Counted from the first letter of the stretch, positions 54,596 to 63,793 are shown. The stretch: 64,000 nt of DNA from Bacillus sp. FJAT-27264 (GCF_001682855.1 NZ_MAQW01000034.1:104342-168341); one strand, 5' to 3'. Program-made: numbers and translations. The notes: generated from the sequence alone by a model not told the origin.

Positions 54596-54862
54596 ATGAA
54601 ATATGTAAATGCTGACCTGATCTTCCCGGAAGCCTTGCTGAAGGAAGTACAGAAATATGTTCATGGCGGGATGGTGTACATCCCCAAGCCGGATGGCGTG
54701 CGCAAGAAATGGGGCGAGAAATCCGGCAGCCGACAATATCTGGATCATAGAAATGAGAACATTCGCCTGGAATTTTCAACCGGGGTCACGATGGACCAGC
54801 TGGCCGACCGGTTTTGCCTATCCAGAGATAGTATTAAGAAGATTGTATATGCAAAAAAGTAG
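54596..54862 (+). CDS. CD3324 family helix-turn-helix protein
   Basis: An 88-residue protein. The N-terminal half (MKYVNADLIFPEALLKEVQKYVHGGMVYIP) is the family signature, and the C-terminal half ends in a Mor-like helix-turn-helix (TGVTMDQLADRFCLSRDSIKKIVY). It is probably a small DNA-binding regulator; targets are unknown. AAAGGAGCGGAG lies upstream of the ATG. The structured leader and small ORF at 54427-54556 precede it. Confidence 0.85.
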   Translation: MKYVNADLIFPEALLKEVQKYVHGGMVYIPKPDGVRKKWGEKSGSRQYLDHRNENIRLEFSTGVTMDQLADRFCLSRDSIKKIVYAKK

Positions 54863-54944
54863 TCCGAAATAGCCGCATTGGATCTTATTCTGATGTGGCT
54901 TTTTGCTGTGTAAAATACAGTTTTTAATCATTTATTGTATATTT

Positions 54945-55088
54945 CCGGATGACCTGATTGTCCCGGAAGGGATTGCAAGCCGTGATGGCTCGTATGTATT
55001 AGATATTAAGGTTGATGACGAGCACCGGCGTCCCTATTATGTGACCATGATGCGTTGGATAGAGTGGAGCCATGTAGAAGGCCTGTGA
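54945..55088 (+). pseudogene. Possible gene remnant
   Basis: The frame across 54945-55088 reads as protein-like text (PDDLIVPEGIASRDGS, LDIKVDDEHRRP, WIEWSHVEGL) and ends in TGA, but there is no start codon with a ribosome site. It may be the 3' end of a deleted gene. I do not recognise a family. Confidence 0.3.
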
Positions 55089-55169
55089 GAAGTAATTAAC
55101 AGTTCCTACAGCATCAAAAGGTTTACGATATAAGGGTGAACTACTATTCCTTATCGGGGAGGCGTCTGT

Positions 55170-56420
55170 GTGCAGCCCAAACCGCATATTCAATCGATAA
55201 TCGAATATATAGAACGGAATCTCGCTGCGGGGCTGGATATACAGAATATTGCGAAGCGGTGCTTCCTGTCGCCCATGCAGCTATATCGAGATTTTTACAG
55301 TGTAACAGGTCATTCTGTGAAGGAATATATCCGCAAACGCCGACTCTCCAATGCGATGGCACTGGTGAAGCACTCGGAGATGTCGCTGGTGGATATCGCC
55401 ATAGAATGGGGGTACAGCTCCCAGCAAGCTTTTTGCAAGCATGTGAAATCCACGTTGGGACAGTCCCCTCTGGAATACCGGAACGGAGATTGCTATTATT
55501 ATTTTCCGCCCTATCACAGCCTGAATTACAGGCAAGTGTCTGTGGCCTCAGAATGTATTCCAGAGACGGTGCGAGCAAAGTATTATCAAAGCAGTTTGGA
55601 GGATATTGAACGGAATGCCATCCAGTCTCTGTTCTCCCTGGTTCCAGGCTACGGTGGGCGCATATTTGGGAGGAACGGCAAGCAGGACAGGAATCATTTT
55701 TGCTATGAGCTGTATATTCAGGGCATTGCCGTTAGTGATTTGTCGGAGGGTGAATTTGCAAGCTTGGAGACATTATCTTCGTTTAACAACAATTTTGCGA
55801 CAGTGATCGTCGATCATAGGGAAGATGCCATCATCGAGGCTTGGAATTATCTCTGTGGTGATTGGCTGAACAGAAGCATGTTCGTACAGAGTGAACGACC
55901 ATTCTTTGAAGAATACATATTCAGACAAGGCACAATCAATAAGTTAAAGTTATATCTGCCGTTGCATAAGCGCAGTGACTATCCCCGAATTACGTTAACG
56001 TGCCCAGGTGAGATGGTCTTTTTGGTGTCGGAAAAAAAGGGGCCAAAAGCTGAAGAGATTGCAGCGGCAGCAGTCACAGTGCATGCAGCAGTCTATTTCC
56101 CCCACTTGCTGAAGAGTGCGCAAGAGTTCTATGTCTCACGAATGCCGGACGCTTGTATCTGCGGAATTAAGGTTGCAGAGGGGCTGGAGCTTCCACAGAA
56201 TTCTGAAATAAAGCTGCTGAAGGTGGAGGGTGATACTTGCTTCGCTATGTTGCAGGAAAACAGCGGCGGCGATTATTCGGTATATGATCAGATTCTTTCC
56301 GGATGGATCAACGATAATGGCTTGCTGTGCGAGGATGAACCTGCTTTTGCGGTATGCCAGGCTATCAGTGATACTGGGAGCGTACAGCAGAAGTTATATC
56401 GCAGACTCAAAAAATGGTAA
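55170..56420 (+). CDS. AraC-family regulator with C-terminal effector domains
   Basis: A 416-residue protein. Residues about 1-105 form the two AraC helix-turn-helix units (IIEYIERNLAAGLDIQNIAKRCFLSPMQLYRDF and MSLVDIAIEWGYSSQQAFCKHVKSTLGQSPLEYR). The rest holds two regions with the strand-helix pattern of GyrI-like/SRPBCC effector domains. The GTG start lies eight bases after GGGGAGG. The next gene encodes a related protein without an HTH, 69 bases downstream, and may be its partner or target. Confidence 0.8.
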   Translation: MQPKPHIQSIIEYIERNLAAGLDIQNIAKRCFLSPMQLYRDFYSVTGHSVKEYIRKRRLSNAMALVKHSEMSLVDIAIEWGYSSQQAFCKHVKSTLGQSPLEYRNGDCYYYFPPYHSLNYRQVSVASECIPETVRAKYYQSSLEDIERNAIQSLFSLVPGYGGRIFGRNGKQDRNHFCYELYIQGIAVSDLSEGEFASLETLSSFNNNFATVIVDHREDAIIEAWNYLCGDWLNRSMFVQSERPFFEEYIFRQGTINKLKLYLPLHKRSDYPRITLTCPGEMVFLVSEKKGPKAEEIAAAAVTVHAAVYFPHLLKSAQEFYVSRMPDACICGIKVAEGLELPQNSEIKLLKVEGDTCFAMLQENSGGDYSVYDQILSGWINDNGLLCEDEPAFAVCQAISDTGSVQQKLYRRLKKW

Positions 56421-56489
56421 GAACGGATAATACTACGAGGTACGAATCGGCTACAATGGGTGACATCAGTGACGAATGGAGGAATCCTA

Positions 56490-57650
56490 ATGAATACAGC
56501 CAAAAAGCTGAATGCAAGTCCTGAGGGTTATGGTCCCAAGGAAAAACCACTCATTATGAGCATGGTGGAGGAGGCAAAACGCATTAATCAAACAGAGGTA
56601 CTGGTAGAACAGGTAAACGAATTCTGCGCTATTGTTGACAGGAGCGAAGTCAAGATTGTTGGGGTTGGATTGACGATCACCTACGAGAGTCGTGGCTATG
56701 GTTTTGGCCGAAGTGGAACGGTTGGCCGTGACTTGAATGATTATTTTTTTGCCCGGAAAATGATTGCTGAAGGAGAAACGGCGCTGCTGGCGGATATCCT
56801 CGGAGTGAAGCTGGCGAACCAGGAACTGTTAAGCGCACGTTATGATATAACGGGGGACGGTAACTACAGCGTAGTTGTTGGTATTGCTGTGGACAGCCTG
56901 GTGAATCTGCCGGCTCATCTCCCTGAAAATACGGTAACGTTGACGATACCGGCCTGCCGCTATGCCAAGATACTGATCAACGGGAAGAAGCAAGAAGGCA
57001 GAGCCGGATATGACGAACGGATGCAGGCTGACGAGTATTTTGTTAATGGCTTCCGTACGGATACAAAGTATATTTATAATTCGGCAAGCTTCCCCTTCAA
57101 TACCTACGATGAGGACGGGGATATGCTTGTGAAGTACGAGCCGATCAAGCTTCTGGCCAGTGCTGGGGATTCTTTCGAAACTTTAAGATGCCGTCCGGTG
57201 ACGCTTCTTGAGATGAAAATGGCATGTAGTGTAACCCCTCCTGACTCGGAGGAATTTGTAATTACCAAATACTTCGAAGTGGAGCAGCAGGTCTTTGCAG
57301 TAGAAGCGGCTCAATATTATCTGCATGATTACTATGGATTTCCGGTGGATACCGAGGTCGAGGGGCAAGTAAACAGCTGTTTTGGTACACGGGTCAGTTC
57401 CTTTGAGGGGCTGCCGGATGGTGTAGAAAAGATCACGCTGCCCGGGGGCATCTATCTGCATATCTCGCAACTGGAGTTTAATGGCGATAATCCGGCTATG
57501 CCGTATGATGCCGCATTTAACCATCTGGACGAGCTGTTTCTAGCCTCTCATCCACAATATGAGCGTGACTGGAGCAGGCACGTCATCGCCCGTTTTCGTC
57601 AGGCCAACTGTGCCTCGGTGTTTGTTCCGCTTCTATACAATGGCATTTAG
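56490..57650 (+). CDS. Protein with two GyrI-like domains and no HTH
   Basis: A 386-residue protein. The first domain (about 50-190) has VKIVGVGLTITYES, YSVVVGIAVDS and LTIPACRYAKILI; the second (about 225-380) includes TLLEMKMAC, YYGFPVDTEVEG and ITLPGGIYLHI. Both fit the GyrI-like (small-molecule-binding) fold, in which ligands sit on Glu/Tyr residues at the groove. There is no DNA-binding segment. TGGAGGA precedes the ATG. Such proteins may hydrolyse or sequester cationic compounds, or inhibit gyrase; none of these can be shown here. Confidence 0.65.
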   Translation: MNTAKKLNASPEGYGPKEKPLIMSMVEEAKRINQTEVLVEQVNEFCAIVDRSEVKIVGVGLTITYESRGYGFGRSGTVGRDLNDYFFARKMIAEGETALLADILGVKLANQELLSARYDITGDGNYSVVVGIAVDSLVNLPAHLPENTVTLTIPACRYAKILINGKKQEGRAGYDERMQADEYFVNGFRTDTKYIYNSASFPFNTYDEDGDMLVKYEPIKLLASAGDSFETLRCRPVTLLEMKMACSVTPPDSEEFVITKYFEVEQQVFAVEAAQYYLHDYYGFPVDTEVEGQVNSCFGTRVSSFEGLPDGVEKITLPGGIYLHISQLEFNGDNPAMPYDAAFNHLDELFLASHPQYERDWSRHVIARFRQANCASVFVPLLYNGI

Positions 57651-57757
57651 CTGAACCGCTTGATATCGCTCACCGGAGAGCGTCCGAGAAGCTGGATCAA
57701 CGGCGAGATGAACTGGAAGCGAATAAGGACATCAGCTTCCGAACTGATTTTGAATAA
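57650..57757 (+). pseudogene. Possible C-terminal gene remnant
   Basis: The frame 57650-57757 encodes a charged helical tail (A-E-P-L-D-I-A-H-R-R-A-S-E-K-L-D-Q-R-R, ending S-F-R-T-D-F-E) without a start or ribosome site, directly after the double-GyrI stop. It looks like the end of a deleted protein. The family is not identified. Confidence 0.35.
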
Positions 57758-57845
57758 GTGGAGAAACACTACCCTATGCGGCAGAATGGGAGTCAGTGTT
57801 CTAATCAGTTAGCTCATGACTAACTGAAACAGCCATAAAAACAAA

Positions 57846-57886
57846 AAAGACAGCGAGTCCCGATAACGGAGAGTCGCTGTCTTTTT
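57846..57886. terminator. Bidirectional intrinsic terminator
   Basis: AAAAGACAGCGA pairs with TCGCTGTCTTTT, with a partly paired loop. It has A-rich and T-rich flanks and lies between convergent genes. Confidence 0.85.
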
Positions 57887-57932
57887 ATATTTGGCTGAAG
57901 GCTAAAGACCGGCTCATTCTGTAATCCTGTTC

Positions 57933-59315
57933 CTAGATTTTGAACGTAACGCCTGTCAACTCTTCGCTGAGCTGCCATAACCGTTCAGCTGTCTCAGGGT
58001 CCATGGCCCACGGCAGCACGCCTTGCCCATAGGGTGCATCGGCGGGGACGGCCTGAGCAATGTCGGCATCCTCACAGTAGACACCGCCCAAGCTGTTCAA
58101 CTGTTTGCTGGTCGCACACCAGACCGAGGTAGCTGCGCCCTGCTCTGCGGTTTTGAACTCCCGGCTTTGATCGAATGCTGTGCGCTGGCCTTGCTCATCA
58201 AGAGCACCCATGGCGCGCATCTCGTCATCGGAGAGATGACGGGACAGTTCAGTCACGATGATGCCGGGATGCACGGAGAAAGCACGGACACCGTGACGCC
58301 AACCTAGTCGGTCTAGCTCAACCGCGAATAGTGCGTTTGCAGTTTTGGACTGCCCGTAGGCCTTCCACTTGTCGTATTCCTTTGCTTGGAAGTTAGGGTC
58401 TTCCAGATCAACGCCGCCATAACGAATAGCGCGTGAGGAGACAGAGACTACGCGTGCGTTGCCCGCAGCCTTCAGCGTAGGCCAGAGTCTTGCGGTGAGC
58501 TGGAAGTGTCCCAGGTGATTCGTGGCGAACTGGGACTCATAGCCACGGGCGTCCCGCTCAAGCGGCGTCGCCATAATTCCGGCGCTGTTCACAAGGATGT
58601 CCAGCCGCCGTCCCGAAGTAATGAACCGCTCGGCGAAGGTGTCGATGGAAGCTGGATCAGATAGATCCATCGTCTCCAATTCCACGCCTGCTATTCCGGC
58701 AAGGGCGGCCCGGGCCTTGTCCGGCGTGCGGGCCGGAATGACTACGGCAGCGCCTGCTTCGGCAAGCGCGCGGGTCGTCTCGAGGCCGATACCGGAGTAG
58801 CCGCCAGTAACGATGGCGGTTAGCCCCGTCAGGTCGCGCCCCTCAAGGGCTTCAGTTGCTGTGGTTTTTTTTCCAAATCCAGAGGGCAAGGCACGCTGGG
58901 GAGTAGGTATATATTCTTTTGTATTAACCATATCGTCTATTGGCTCCTGTCTTTGTAAGTTGATTAGGCGCTGGAAATTATCCAGCTTGTAGTTCAGGGT
59001 ATGAAATGAATCGGTCATCTCCGTAATGATTTGTTCCATCCGCTGCTTATGTTCATCAAGAACCTGGTAGCACGCTTCATAATTCTGCTCGTTGGAATAA
59101 GAGATGTACTGTTCAATTTCCTTTAGTGGCATCTGGGTGCGCTTTAATTGAGTAATGAACGTGAAACGTTTGAGATCAGACTCAGTATACGCCCGCTGTC
59201 CGTTGGCCCTGCGCCTGATAGGCGGGAGAATCCCGATTTTCTCGTAATAGCGTATGGTATCCAGGCTCAGCCCTGTTTGTTCGGATATGTCGGCAATGGA
59301 ATAGCTGGTGTTCAC
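57933..59315 (-). CDS. MerR regulator fused to a short-chain dehydrogenase/reductase
   Basis: A 460-residue single frame. Residues 1-128 are a MerR regulator: YSIADISEQTGLSLDTIRYYE, then 'ANGQRAYTESDLKRFTFI' and a long dimerisation helix. From about 129 it is an SDR enzyme (LTAIVTGGYSGIGLET, NSAGIMATPLE, NHLGHFQLT, active-site Ser in VSVSSRA, YGQSKTANALF with Tyr and Lys, and HPGIIVTELSRH). In other Bacilli these are usually separate neighbouring genes. An internal ATG at the junction (M-V-N-T-K-E-Y) has AGGAG about 13 bases upstream, so the enzyme may also be made alone. The GTG start at 59315 follows GGAGGG by about 11 bases. Confidence 0.85.
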   Translation of the reverse strand: MNTSYSIADISEQTGLSLDTIRYYEKIGILPPIRRRANGQRAYTESDLKRFTFITQLKRTQMPLKEIEQYISYSNEQNYEACYQVLDEHKQRMEQIITEMTDSFHTLNYKLDNFQRLINLQRQEPIDDMVNTKEYIPTPQRALPSGFGKKTTATEALEGRDLTGLTAIVTGGYSGIGLETTRALAEAGAAVVIPARTPDKARAALAGIAGVELETMDLSDPASIDTFAERFITSGRRLDILVNSAGIMATPLERDARGYESQFATNHLGHFQLTARLWPTLKAAGNARVVSVSSRAIRYGGVDLEDPNFQAKEYDKWKAYGQSKTANALFAVELDRLGWRHGVRAFSVHPGIIVTELSRHLSDDEMRAMGALDEQGQRTAFDQSREFKTAEQGAATSVWCATSKQLNSLGGVYCEDADIAQAVPADAPYGQGVLPWAMDPETAERLWQLSEELTGVTFKI

Positions 59316-59522
59316 CAGAAATTTGACCCTCCTTTAGTAGGTCTTTGGCTGCTGAAAGAATGACTTTATTTTGCTCTGTGTGCTGTCCTGTGATGCATGA
59401 GTATCGTAACAGTTGGAGTATAGTTCAGGTCAAGCAGCAAAATGGATTTACAAATGTTTTACAACTCATTGACGCGGCGCGCATATATGGCTGATAGATT
59501 GGGGGGACAAGGGGTGATGGCT

Positions 59523-60377
59523 ATGAAAAATTTTACAGAAACGGTCTCCACGACATCTCAGCCTGTTCTGGCAAGTGACAACCTGGGTTGGGATAAGCTC
59601 AAGGTCTCACAATGGTACAGTCCGCAGCAAGCGTTTAGTCCCTCGCCGGAGCCCAAGTATTTAGTAGGAATCCATTGTACGGCTTATTACGAAAATTATT
59701 ATACGATTCATATTACCCCATGCAACGAGAGCCTCCTCTGCCCCTGGGGCAAGACGTCGTTATATTTCCTGAATATCGAGATTACTCCTTCTGTGATTGA
59801 AGAGGTCGCCCGTGAATCCGGATTTTTGACGGAAGGCCACATTCAATTAGACCGCAAATTCCATGTCAAAGATTCCAAGCTCCTGCAGCTAGGGCTATGG
59901 ATGCTGGAGGAACTGCAGAATGGCGGAGCGAAGGGGAAAATATACAGCGATTCACTGTCCAATATGCTAATCATTCATTTACTGCAGCACTACTCCTCTG
60001 TCATTCCCCAACATTCTAGCGGCAAAACACTTGCGAACCAGGAGATTTTCCGCGTGATTCAATACATGCGGGAAAACCTGGAAGAAGATGCTCCGCTGAC
60101 TGAACTGGCCGCGAAGGCCAACATGAGCCAGTCCCACTTTATCCGTGTCTTCAAACAGCAGACCGGTTTTACTCCCCATCACTATTTAATCCGCCTCCGA
60201 ATTGAACGCTCTAAATTCCTGATCCGATCAGGCAAGGTAGGTTTGAAGGAAATTGCTGCTCAAGTCGGTTTTGCCGACCAAGGGCATTTTACCAGAGTCT
60301 TTAAACGGGAGACTGGATTGACTCCGAAGCTGTATGCCTATCAAATTTCCGCCAAACCAGGATCTGTGTCGGAATAA
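59523..60377 (+). CDS. AraC-family transcriptional regulator
   Basis: A regulator of about 284 residues. The N-terminal part (about 30-160) resembles an AraC ligand-binding cupin-like domain. The C-terminal pair of HTH units is clear: RVIQYMRENLEEDAPLTELAAKANMSQSHFIRVFKQQTGFTPHHYL and GLKEIAAQVGFADQGHFTRVFKRETGLTPK. The start at 59523 is set by AAGGGGTGA about six bases upstream; earlier ATG codons have no ribosome site. It may control the MerR-SDR gene, from which it diverges, or the transporter operon downstream. Confidence 0.85.
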   Translation: MKNFTETVSTTSQPVLASDNLGWDKLKVSQWYSPQQAFSPSPEPKYLVGIHCTAYYENYYTIHITPCNESLLCPWGKTSLYFLNIEITPSVIEEVARESGFLTEGHIQLDRKFHVKDSKLLQLGLWMLEELQNGGAKGKIYSDSLSNMLIIHLLQHYSSVIPQHSSGKTLANQEIFRVIQYMRENLEEDAPLTELAAKANMSQSHFIRVFKQQTGFTPHHYLIRLRIERSKFLIRSGKVGLKEIAAQVGFADQGHFTRVFKRETGLTPKLYAYQISAKPGSVSE

Positions 60378-60512
60378 ATATACAAATGAGAGTTTTATTC
60401 AAGGAAAGAAGTATTTTGTTCAATAGGAGGGGGATGGATCAGCCCTAGAATGAGATTAAGGTCAGGCGTAAGGACGTGCTGGGCCAAGATAACACTAGGA
60501 GGAGAGAAGAAC

Positions 60513-61379
60513 ATGAAAGTTGCGAGGTTTTGGAGTCTGGTTGTTGCGGGAGTGATGGTGTCCAGTTCAGTGACTATGTCTTCGGTACTTGCAGATCCGG
60601 CAGAAACGGAATATCTGGGAAGTGATTTTGCGATTACCGCAGCCGCTGAGCCCTGGCATGAAGTGTCCAAGCAAACTTTCTGGCTGCTAGATGCCCTGGA
60701 ACGGGGGCAAGGGGTAACGACGGATGGGAACGCATGGATTTTCAGCTCACCTTATGGCCTGCTTCGTACAGCACTGGACGGCAAGACGGTAATCGCACGG
60801 AATCCTTTGGCGATTCCATCCCACCTGAGCGCACTTGGTGGCGATCATATCGGGGATATTTCCTACTACAACGGGACGCTCTATGTTCCTATTGAAGATG
60901 GAAAAAAATACGAACATCCTTATATCGCCCTTTTTGATGCCAATACCTTGCAGTATACCGGAACTTCTTACGCGCTGCCGCTGGATCTCCATCCTGGAGG
61001 TGTTCCATGGGTTGCTGTGGATGCTGCTCGCGGGCAGGTATACACGGTGAAATGGAGCAATGCTGATGTGTTAAACGTGTTCAGCCTTGACGACATGCAC
61101 CTGATTAAGACGGTTCCGCTTAGTCAAAGTATTGACCGGGTTCAAGGTGCTGCGATGTATAACGGATATCTCTATGCTTCTTCAGATAATAAGACCCAAA
61201 CCCTCTATCGAGTCGATGTGGATAACGGCAATGTGTCAGTTGCACTGGATCGTAATTTGCCTAGTGGTACTGAAGCTCAGGGCATTGCAGTGCTGCCGAC
61301 GGCCGATGGAGCCCAGCTTCACATTCTCGATGTAGGTTCCAACCGTGTTACCGTAAACTTCCGTCACTATTCTTTCTAA
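60513..61379 (+). CDS. Secreted beta-propeller-like protein
   Basis: A 288-residue protein with a signal peptide (MKVARFWSLVVAGVMVSSS, likely cut near VLA-D). The mature part has repeated beta blades with YNGTLYVPIE, 'AVDAARGQVYTVKW', 'AMYNGYLYASSDNKTQTLY' and 'GIAVLPTADGAQLHILDV', the pattern of six- or seven-bladed propellers of the YncE/SMP-30 kind. No catalytic residues can be fixed. GGAGGAG is seven bases before the ATG. It lies 34 bases before the sugar-binding protein gene and may be in its operon. Confidence 0.65.
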   Translation: MKVARFWSLVVAGVMVSSSVTMSSVLADPAETEYLGSDFAITAAAEPWHEVSKQTFWLLDALERGQGVTTDGNAWIFSSPYGLLRTALDGKTVIARNPLAIPSHLSALGGDHIGDISYYNGTLYVPIEDGKKYEHPYIALFDANTLQYTGTSYALPLDLHPGGVPWVAVDAARGQVYTVKWSNADVLNVFSLDDMHLIKTVPLSQSIDRVQGAAMYNGYLYASSDNKTQTLYRVDVDNGNVSVALDRNLPSGTEAQGIAVLPTADGAQLHILDVGSNRVTVNFRHYSF

Positions 61380-61413
61380 ATCCAAACGAAGCTTAACAAA
61401 GGAGCCTACAGAA

Positions 61414-62778
61414 ATGATGAAGCAATCGAAACTGATGTTGTTCTTGATGGGATGTACTCTACTAGCCACAGGCTGTGGTCAATCTAATAATAATAGTGTT
61501 ACAGAAGCTGCTGCAGACCCTACTGCGAAGCCTGCTGCAAGTGCAGAGGCCACTGAAGCACCGAGCACACAAAACGTAGAAATTACCTTCTATTATCCGG
61601 TTAACGTCGGTGGCCCACTGACCAAGGTCATCGATACTATGGCCAAATCCTTCATGGAGACGCACCCTGGGATTAAAGTGAATCCTGTATATACCGGGAA
61701 TTATGGCGATAATACAGTGAAAATTCAAGCCGGTGTGCAGGCCAAGCAGCCGCCAGATGTAGCTGTAATGATGTCCACGGAATTGTACAGCATGCTGGAT
61801 ATGAATGCTATTGTTCCGCTGGATGAATGGATCGCCAAGGATACAGACGTTAATATGGATGATTTCTATCCTGCTTTTATGGAAGATACGCAAACTGAAG
61901 GCAAAACCTACAGCCTTCCGTTTCAACGAAGCACAATTGTTATGTACTACAACAAAGAGATGTTCAAGGAGGCAGGCTTAGATCCTGAGAAGCCACCGAC
62001 AACCTGGGCTGAGCTCGTATCCTATGCCGGAAAGCTGAACAAAGACGGTCATGATGGCCTGGAAATCCCGGGCAATGACGACTCCTATTGGATGTTCCAA
62101 ATGCTCGCCCGGCAAAATGCCACAGATCCTAAGCAAAACATCATGTCCGATGACGGTAAAAAAGCGATGTTTAACACACCTGAGAATGTGGAAGCCCTCC
62201 AGTTCTGGCTGGACCTGTCCCACAAAGACAAAGTAATGCCAGAAGGTGTAATTGACTGGGCTACCGTGCCTACTGACTTTATTCAAGGCAAGACGGCAAT
62301 GATGATGCACACAAGCGGTAACCTGACGAATGTCAGAACAAATGCTAAATTCGATTTCGGTGTGGCTTTCCCGCCTGCACAGAAACAATTCGGATCACCT
62401 ACGGGCGGCGGAAACCTGTACATCTTTAAAGATACTTCGCCTGAGAAGCAAGCAGCAGCTTGGGAATTTGCTAAGTATATGACGGCTCCAGAACAGGCCG
62501 CACTGTTCAGCAGCTCTTCCGGCTATGTGGGCGTGCGCAAATCAGCCTATGATACAGAAGCCATGAAGAAGTACACGGCTGATTTCCCGCAAGCACTGGT
62601 TGCACGCGATCAACTGCAGTATGCCTTCAGAGAATTATCCACTCATAACCACGGTAAAGTGTCGACGGCGATCACGAATCAGATTCAAGCCGCTTTAGCT
62701 GGACAAGTGGACGCTGCTGGTGCATTGCAGAAAGCGCAGGAAGAAGCCGATCAGGCGCTTGCCCCGTTCAATAAGTAA
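61414..62778 (+). CDS. Extracellular solute-binding lipoprotein, UgpB-like
   Basis: A 454-residue family 1 binding protein with a lipoprotein signal (lipobox LATGC, acylated Cys about 22), a Ala/Thr/Pro-rich linker and a mature domain with 'FYYPVNVGGPLTKVIDTMA', 'PDVAVMMSTELYSMLDMNAI', 'YSLPFQRSTIVMYYNKEMF', 'FIQGKTAMMMHTSGN' and 'YTADFPQALVARDQL'. UgpB homologues bind glycerol-3-phosphate diesters, and GlnQ-like neighbours bind sugars; this protein most resembles the UgpB group. AAGGAG precedes the ATG. It is the first gene of a B-A-E operon with the permeases, separated from the first by a hairpin. Confidence 0.85.
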   Translation: MMKQSKLMLFLMGCTLLATGCGQSNNNSVTEAAADPTAKPAASAEATEAPSTQNVEITFYYPVNVGGPLTKVIDTMAKSFMETHPGIKVNPVYTGNYGDNTVKIQAGVQAKQPPDVAVMMSTELYSMLDMNAIVPLDEWIAKDTDVNMDDFYPAFMEDTQTEGKTYSLPFQRSTIVMYYNKEMFKEAGLDPEKPPTTWAELVSYAGKLNKDGHDGLEIPGNDDSYWMFQMLARQNATDPKQNIMSDDGKKAMFNTPENVEALQFWLDLSHKDKVMPEGVIDWATVPTDFIQGKTAMMMHTSGNLTNVRTNAKFDFGVAFPPAQKQFGSPTGGGNLYIFKDTSPEKQAAAWEFAKYMTAPEQAALFSSSSGYVGVRKSAYDTEAMKKYTADFPQALVARDQLQYAFRELSTHNHGKVSTAITNQIQAALAGQVDAAGALQKAQEEADQALAPFNK

Positions 62779-62808
62779 CAAAGGCAACGGATAAGACAGA
62801 GTGATTTT

Positions 62809-62846
62809 GGAGTACGCCGGGAGGGTCTCTGTCCCAAGCGTACTCC
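62809..62846 (+). terminator. Intercistronic hairpin between binding protein and permease
   Basis: GGAGTACGC (62809-62817) and GCGTACTCC (62838-62846) form a perfect 9-bp stem without a strong T-run. Such hairpins after binding-protein genes often stabilise the upstream mRNA or partly terminate transcription, giving more binding protein than permease. I mark it as leaky. Confidence 0.55.
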
Positions 62847-62902
62847 ATTCTATACCGTGAAATGGAATGATCCAGAGCCCGTGGCAGAAAGGACGGAAAG
62901 GC

Positions 62903-63793
62903 ATGCTTGCCGGATGGAGTGAAAAGCTTAAACGAAATAGTTTTGGCTGGGGGCTAGTGTTGCCCTCACTGCTGTTTCTCTGTTTATTTACCTACTACCC
63001 GATGTTGAAATCCGTGTGGCTTAGTTTATATGAAAAGAATCTGGCGACCCCTGAACCTGTGTTCGTTGGATTGGGGAATTATATTAACCTGCTTCAAGAT
63101 CAGGTGTTTAGAAAAGTGATAGCAAACAATATTTGGTTTGCTGTCGGAACGGTTCCCGTTTCAGTGGGACTTGCTTTTGTCATGGCGCTGTTTGCTGACA
63201 AGGCGATTAAGGGACGCGGGGTTGCCCGCCTTGCATTTTTTTATCCGAATATGATTCCAATGATCGCTGTGGCGAACATTTGGTTGTTTCTGTATACACC
63301 GCATTTCGGGCTGTTCGCCAGGTTTGCCGCCTGGATCACGGATCAGCCGGTCAATCTGCTGGGGAACCCCGATACCGTAATGGGGGCGCTAATTGTCATG
63401 ATGGTCTGGAAGGAAGCTGGCTACTTCATGATTTTCTACTTGGCGGGGATGCAGCAGATTCCAAAAGATCTGTATGAAGCCGCTGCGGTCAGCGGTGTTG
63501 GCACATTCACCTCTATACGGCGGATTACCATCCCGCTCACGATGCCAACCACGTTGTTCGTCATGGTAGTCGCGATTACGAACTCCTTCAAGCTGGTCGA
63601 TCATCTATGGATTATGACCAAGGGTGGTCCGAACAATTCCAGTAACTTGCTCTTATACTATATCTACGAAAACACCTTTAACTTCTACGATCAGGGAATG
63701 GCTGCTGCGATGACCGTCGTGATGATCGGTCTGCTGCTCATTATATCTTCCATCCAGTTCTTTGGGTGGGATCGTAAAATTCATTACGAATAG
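62903..63793 (+). CDS. Sugar ABC transporter permease, UgpA-like
   Basis: A 296-residue MalF-type permease with six helices. The EAA loop reads 'IPKDLYEAAAVSGVGTFTSI', which contacts the ATPase. 'LAFFYPNMIPMIAVANIWL' and 'KGGPNNSSNLLLYYIYENTF' are typical of UgpA-like permeases. The ATG at 62903 follows GGAAAGG; an in-frame ATG twelve codons upstream lacks a ribosome site. It pairs with the permease gene at 63805. No ATPase gene is seen in this window; such operons often share the common MsmX-type ATPase. Confidence 0.88.
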   Translation: MLAGWSEKLKRNSFGWGLVLPSLLFLCLFTYYPMLKSVWLSLYEKNLATPEPVFVGLGNYINLLQDQVFRKVIANNIWFAVGTVPVSVGLAFVMALFADKAIKGRGVARLAFFYPNMIPMIAVANIWLFLYTPHFGLFARFAAWITDQPVNLLGNPDTVMGALIVMMVWKEAGYFMIFYLAGMQQIPKDLYEAAAVSGVGTFTSIRRITIPLTMPTTLFVMVVAITNSFKLVDHLWIMTKGGPNNSSNLLLYYIYENTFNFYDQGMAAAMTVVMIGLLLIISSIQFFGWDRKIHYE

